NCBI GenBank assembly: GCA_045635885.1
Contig: JAZTWO010000061.1
Coordinates: forward strand, 1-25,855
DNA: 25,855 nt
Origin: RGIG4608 sp045635885
GTDB lineage: Bacteria; Bacillota; Clostridia; Oscillospirales; CAG-272
Reading direction: 5' to 3'
The notes under the pieces: generated by a model
What the model was told of the DNA's origin: nothing
Database searches by the model: none
The model's input: only the letters and a program-made list of their open reading frames with translations
Shown: positions 22,416-25,855 of the stretch, piece after piece
Layout of the letters: the number at the start of each line of letters is the position of its first letter
Numbering within the stretch: the stretch's first letter is position 1
Program-made: the position numbers and the translations under genes

Positions 22416-23810
22416 ATGAAACGCATTACTATTAAAGAAATCTTTGCATCTCCCGAAAAATTTGCGGGACAAAAAATCACAGTTGCAGGTTGGGCAAGAA
22501 CTATTCGTGCTTCCAACGTGTTCGGCTTCATCGAGCTTAACGATGGTAGCTATTTTAAAAATCTTCAGGTTGTTTTTGAAGATGCAAAGCTTGAAAACTA
22601 TAAAACAATTGCAAAGCAGAACGTTGGTTGTTCTTTTGTAATCGAGGGTACACTTGAACTCACTCCCGAAGCAAAGCAGCCGTTTGAACTCAAGGCGGAG
22701 GTAATTGACGTTGAGGGTGCTTCCACTCCCGATTTCCCCTTGCAGAAGAAACGCCACACTCTTGAATACCTTAGAACAATTGCGCATCTTCGTCCCCGTT
22801 CAAACACATTCAATGCGGTGTTCCGTGTTCGTTCCGTTGCGGCTTACGCAATCCACAAGTTCTTCCAAGAGAGAGGATTTGTTTACGTTCACACACCTCT
22901 TATCACAGGCTCTGACTGCGAGGGCGCAGGTGAAATGTTCCAGGTAACAACACTTGACCTTGCAAATCCCCCAAGAACTGAAAGCGGTGAAATTGACTAT
23001 ACACAGGACTTCTTCGGCAAGAAGACAGGACTTACAGTTTCAGGTCAGCTTAACGTTGAAACATATGCTATGGCATTTGCAAACGTATATACATTCGGTC
23101 CTACATTCCGTGCAGAGCGCTCCAATACACAGCGCCACGCAGCAGAATTCTGGATGGTAGAGCCCGAGCTTGCTTTTGCAGATCTCACTGACTATATGGA
23201 CACCGCTGAAGATATGATGAAGTTCGTTCTTTCCTACGTTATGGAAAACTGCCCTGCAGAAATGGAATTTTTCAACAAATTCTTTGATAACGGACTTATC
23301 GAGCGTCTTACAGCCCTTGTAAACAGTGAATTTGGCAGAATAACATATACAGAAGCAGTTGAAAAATTGCAGAACTGTGGCCATACTTTTGAATATCCTG
23401 TATATTGGGGTATGGACCTTCAAACAGAGCACGAAAGATATCTTACAGAAGAAATCTTTAAAAAGCCCGTGTTTGTAACTGACTATCCCAAGGATATCAA
23501 GGCATTCTATATGCGTCAAAATGACGATGGCAAGACGGTTGCTGCAGCGGATATGCTTGTTCCTGGCGTTGGTGAGCTTATTGGTGGTTCACAACGTGAA
23601 GAGAGAATGGAAAAATTGCTTGAAGCAATGGCTAAATTCGACCTCAACCCCGACGATTACTGGTGGTATCTTGAACTTCGTAAATACGGTGGATGCCGTC
23701 ACGCAGGCTTCGGTCTTGGATTTGAACGTCTTATCATGTATATGACAGGCGTTTCTAACATCCGTGACGTTGAGGCGTTCCCAAGAACAACAGGTAACGC
23801 AGAATTTTAA
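22416..23810 (+). CDS. asnS: Asparaginyl-tRNA synthetase
   Basis: 464 residues, ATG with AGAAGG upstream. It is a class IIb synthetase that charges tRNA-Asn. The N-terminal OB-fold anticodon-binding domain (about 15-105, TVAGWARTIRASNVFGFIEL) is followed by the class II core. Motif 2 is FRAERSNTQRHAAEFWMVEP and motif 3 GFGLGFERLIMYMTG. HLRPRSNTFNAVFRVRSVAA and PLITGSDCEGAGEMFQVTTL favour AsnRS over AspRS. Codon choice is more uniform than in neighbouring genes, as expected for strong expression. It is transcribed alone between its own promoter and the hairpin at 23832, and lies between two copies of the structured element. Confidence 0.96.
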   Translation: MKRITIKEIFASPEKFAGQKITVAGWARTIRASNVFGFIELNDGSYFKNLQVVFEDAKLENYKTIAKQNVGCSFVIEGTLELTPEAKQPFELKAEVIDVEGASTPDFPLQKKRHTLEYLRTIAHLRPRSNTFNAVFRVRSVAAYAIHKFFQERGFVYVHTPLITGSDCEGAGEMFQVTTLDLANPPRTESGEIDYTQDFFGKKTGLTVSGQLNVETYAMAFANVYTFGPTFRAERSNTQRHAAEFWMVEPELAFADLTDYMDTAEDMMKFVLSYVMENCPAEMEFFNKFFDNGLIERLTALVNSEFGRITYTEAVEKLQNCGHTFEYPVYWGMDLQTEHERYLTEEIFKKPVFVTDYPKDIKAFYMRQNDDGKTVAAADMLVPGVGELIGGSQREERMEKLLEAMAKFDLNPDDYWWYLELRKYGGCRHAGFGLGFERLIMYMTGVSNIRDVEAFPRTTGNAEF

Positions 23811-23811
23811 T

Positions 23812-24241
23812 AAAGTTAGTTGAGTAAAGATGTGGGGGACATTTTTGAAAAATTGTCCCCCACACCCCTCAAAAAACTTTAATAGATTTTTATAAACAAA
23901 ATCCGCGCAAATTGTAACGATAAATCGTTACGATGATTTTTCTCCGATGTCGAAAAATCGTAATTTGCTACTGAAATTGTAGCCATATTGTTATTAAATG
24001 GCTATATTGCAACAAAGTGAATTTTAGAAAAGCAAATCTTTGGTTTGGTTTTCGTAGTTCAGTTGATGAAATCCTTGTCGAAAATATATTTTCGTAAAAG
24101 GATTTTAGCAAGTGAACCGATAATTCGTTTTCGAATTATCGAAATTCACGTCGACCCAGCAAAATCCAAGCGATAGTTTTGCTCCGCTTTTTCAAAAGCG
24201 GAAGCCCAAGCGGCTTGAGCGGTTTTGCTATAACTAACTTT
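23812..24241 (+). repeat. Structured intergenic element, copy B, with 10-bp terminal inverted repeats
   Basis: This fills nearly all of the 468-bp gap between asnS and the aminotransferase. It starts AAAGTTAGTT (23812-23821), one base after the asnS stop, and ends with the exact inverse AACTAACTTT (24232-24241). Inside: a strong GTGGGGGAC hairpin, CAAAAAACTTTAATAG, GCGCAAAT, a GTAACGATAAATCGTTAC hairpin, TTTGCTACT, a TAGCCAT/ATGGCTA arm, an AATCCTT/AAGGATT arm, a GATAATTCG/CGAATTATC arm, and CCGCTTTTTCAAAAGCGG. No coding frame is convincing. Size, inverted ends and lack of genes fit a non-autonomous mobile element, or a multi-branched structured RNA. It shares order and motifs with copy A. 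Confidence 0.7.
23832..23863 (+). terminator. Terminator-like hairpin after asnS (within copy B)
   Basis: The stem GTGGGGGACATTTTT pairs with AAAAA-T-TGTCCCCCAC, with one bulged T. It is strong, but no T-run follows. It probably ends asnS transcription. Confidence 0.6.
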
Positions 24242-24278
24242 TAAACTATTCACCATATTCATAAAGGAGGTGTTCATT

Positions 24279-25565
24279 TTGAAATACAGTGAAATGAAAC
24301 CGAGTGAACTTGAGGCGCTATACCTTGAGCTTAAAAATGAATATAAAAACGTGTGCGAAAAGGGACTTTCTCTTGACCTTTCACGAGGAAAGCCCGGCAA
24401 AGAGCAGCTCGATATGATGACGGGAATGCTCGACTGCATATCAAAGAGCGAGGACTGTATAAACGAAAAAGGCGTTGACTATCGAAATTATGGCATTTTG
24501 GAGGGTATTCCTGAGGCGAAGAAGCTTTTTTCAGACCTTTTGAATATTCCACCTGAAAATATATTTGTTGCAGGCAACTCATCTCTTAATTTGATGTATG
24601 ATACCGTGGCTCGTGCAATGCTTTACGGTGTGCTTGGAAGCGAAAAGCCCTGGTGTAAGCTTCCCGTGGTCAAATTCATTTGCCCGGCTCCCGGATATGA
24701 CCGTCATTTTGCCATTTGCCAATCTCTTGGCATTGAGATGATTACGGTTGATATGACAGAAACAGGACCCGATATGGACGCAGTTGAGGCGCTTGTTGTC
24801 AAGGACGAATCCATAAAGGGAATGTGGTGTTGCCCCAAATATTCTAATCCCGAGGGTATAACTTATTCTGACGAAACGGTTATGCGACTTGCCAAGATGA
24901 AAACTGCGGCAAAGGATTTCCGCATCTTTTGGGACAATGCCTATGCGGTGCACGATCTTTATCCCGACAGACGTGATGAATTGCTTGACATTTTTGAGTG
25001 TTGCTTGCCCTGTGGCAATATAGATAGAGTTTTCTATTTTGCGTCCACATCAAAAATTTCCTTCCCCGGCTCAGGGGTGGCTATTTTTGCAACAAGCACA
25101 CGAAATTTCAATCAAATTCGCCCAATTCTTGCGGCGCAGACGATTGGATTTGATAAGATAAATCAGATAAGACACGTTAAATATTTCGAAAATGCAGATA
25201 ATATTCGCAATCATATGATGAAGCTTGCAGAAATTATCCGCCCGAAATTTGACATTGTGAAGGATACACTTCAAAAAGAGCTTGGTGATAAGGATATTGC
25301 CACTTGGACAGACCCCAACGGTGGATATTTTATCAGCTTGAATACACTTGACGGATGTGCAAAGCGCACCTATCAGCTTGTGAAAAAGGCGGGTGTTGTG
25401 CTTACAACCGTTGGCGCGACCTACCCTTACGGAAACGACTTGCGCGATAGAAATATCCGAATTGCCCCCACTTATCCATCGAACGATGAGCTTCAACAAG
25501 CAGTTGATATCCTCTGCCTCTGCGTAAAAATCGCAAGCGTAGAGAAGATGCTTGAAATAATTTAA
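24279..25565 (+). CDS. PLP-dependent aspartate-type aminotransferase (class I, Asp_aminotransf/MocR-like subgroup)
   Basis: 428 residues. It moves an amino group between an amino acid, probably aspartate or alanine, and a 2-oxo acid, using pyridoxal phosphate. Landmarks: DLSRGKPGKEQLDMM near the N-terminus; GNSSLNLMYDTVARAM, which should bind the cofactor phosphate; WCCPKYSNPEGITYSDE; FWDNAYAVHDLYPD; and the catalytic Lys-259 in ASTSKISFPGSGV. These mark the subgroup whose members begin MKYSEM. I therefore chose the TTG at 24279, which has AAAGGAGG 8 bp upstream; an in-frame GTG at 24270 lies inside that ribosome binding site. It is preceded by element copy B and followed by a terminator. No sigma-A promoter is obvious between them. 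Confidence 0.92.
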   Translation: MKYSEMKPSELEALYLELKNEYKNVCEKGLSLDLSRGKPGKEQLDMMTGMLDCISKSEDCINEKGVDYRNYGILEGIPEAKKLFSDLLNIPPENIFVAGNSSLNLMYDTVARAMLYGVLGSEKPWCKLPVVKFICPAPGYDRHFAICQSLGIEMITVDMTETGPDMDAVEALVVKDESIKGMWCCPKYSNPEGITYSDETVMRLAKMKTAAKDFRIFWDNAYAVHDLYPDRRDELLDIFECCLPCGNIDRVFYFASTSKISFPGSGVAIFATSTRNFNQIRPILAAQTIGFDKINQIRHVKYFENADNIRNHMMKLAEIIRPKFDIVKDTLQKELGDKDIATWTDPNGGYFISLNTLDGCAKRTYQLVKKAGVVLTTVGATYPYGNDLRDRNIRIAPTYPSNDELQQAVDILCLCVKIASVEKMLEII

Positions 25566-25570
25566 GATGT

Positions 25571-25604
25571 AAAAAGGGAACAACCGAGAGGTTGTTCTCT
25601 TTTT
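25571..25604 (+). terminator. Rho-independent terminator of the aminotransferase gene
   Basis: A 15-bp stem with one G-U pair (GAACAACC/GGTTGTTC core, A5/T5 ends) and a GAGA loop. Confidence 0.9.
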
Positions 25605-25613
25605 GTGTGCTAA

Positions 25614-25772
25614 TCTGTGAGATTAGCCCCCCTGCACAATGTACCCCCCCCTCTGCACGATATGCACCTACCCCCTGCACGTGATGCAGGGGAAATAAAT
25701 AAAACTATACCCAATATAACTAAAACCAATATAACTATATCCACCGAACTAAAGACGGGGGCGGTGAAATAA
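25614..25772 (+). pseudogene. Possible remnant of a phage/plasmid-type replication protein linker
   Basis: After the terminator, one frame without an ATG stays open for 52 codons and reads LAPLHNVPPPLHDMHLPPA, then RDAGEINKTIPNITKTNITI and a stop. Repeated LHxMxxPP units followed by a short Asn/Ile/Thr repeat resemble, from memory, the linker of helix-turn-helix replication initiators of clostridial mobile elements. The DNA repeats too: TGCAC occurs every 13-25 bases, CCCCTGCA/TGCAGGGG forms a hairpin (25672-25692), and CCAATATAACTA occurs twice 15 bases apart (25711 and 25726). Neither end of such a gene is present. It could equally be a non-coding repeat. Confidence 0.3.
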
Positions 25773-25855
25773 AAGGTTTTTGTTTTTCTATATTAAGTTG
25801 ATTAACTCGGTTAACTTCCTCAAATGTAGTTGCCGAATTTTCATTTACGCGTTTT
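25735..25855 (-). CDS. Possible C-terminus of an unknown gene entering from the right edge
   Basis: On the minus strand a frame enters from the window edge and runs 39 codons to a TAG at 25735-25737. The peptide is polar and protein-like (NENSATTFEEVNRVNQLNIE, then KQKPFISPPPSLVRWI). It is not recognised. It overlaps the plus-strand fragment, so at most one of the two is a true coding remnant here. Confidence 0.3.
   Translation of the reverse strand, partial: KRVNENSATTFEEVNRVNQLNIEKQKPFISPPPSLVRWI

Noticed and set aside
25620..25740. CRISPR-like short repeats
   Set aside because: Units are irregular in length and spacing, with no constant repeat of 25-37 bases and no unique spacers; better explained by coding or simple repeats.

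Overview
The window is AT-rich, densely coded DNA from a low-GC, endospore-forming Firmicute. It most resembles an uncultured gut member of the class Clostridia. The evidence is the sporulation operon spoIIAA-spoIIAB-sigF, strong AGGAGG-type ribosome binding sites, many sigma-A-type promoters with 17-bp spacers, Gram-positive genes (mecA, a tagO/wecA-type transferase, the rimO-pgsA pair), and a sugar symporter divergent from a family 2 glycosidase. No complete transposase, phage module or CRISPR array is present.

Layout. 1-4110: accessory-looking small genes (truncated XRE/zinc-ribbon regulator, unknown membrane-anchored basic protein, small membrane protein with a YbjQ-family protein, EamA exporter, GNAT acetyltransferase, Nudix hydrolase), mostly with their own promoter and terminator. 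4146-4322: an inverted-repeat intergenic element. 4393-5502: a protein made almost wholly of MORN repeats. 5658-7303: forespore sigma-F and its regulators. 7347-11486: GPH-type sugar symporter and GH2 glycosidase, divergently transcribed, each with a consensus promoter, plus a 22-bp near-palindrome that could be a shared operator. 11523-12724: hpt and an RluA-type pseudouridine synthase, overlapping by 4 bp. 12916-14849: rimO-pgsA. 14884-16821: trpS followed by a tagO/wecA-type gene. 16960-18412: a ThyX-like protein lacking the RHR motif, followed by pgeF. 18603-18678: tRNA-Thr(GGU). 18714-19343: mecA with a TTG start. 19518-21944: XPD/DinG-like helicase. 22416-23810: asnS. 24279-25565: aspartate-type aminotransferase. 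25614-25855: probable replication-protein debris and the end of another gene.

The most interesting structure is non-coding. Two related hairpin-rich elements (21939-22278 and 23812-24241), with a possible third remnant inside the spoIIA operon (6461-6512), all start within about 10 bp of an upstream stop codon and in the same orientation. The 23812-24241 copy has perfect 10-bp terminal inverted repeats, so it may be a non-autonomous mobile element or a structured 3'-end element. The next most interesting item is the ThyX-like protein, where DTY-X7-S stands in place of RHR-X7-S.
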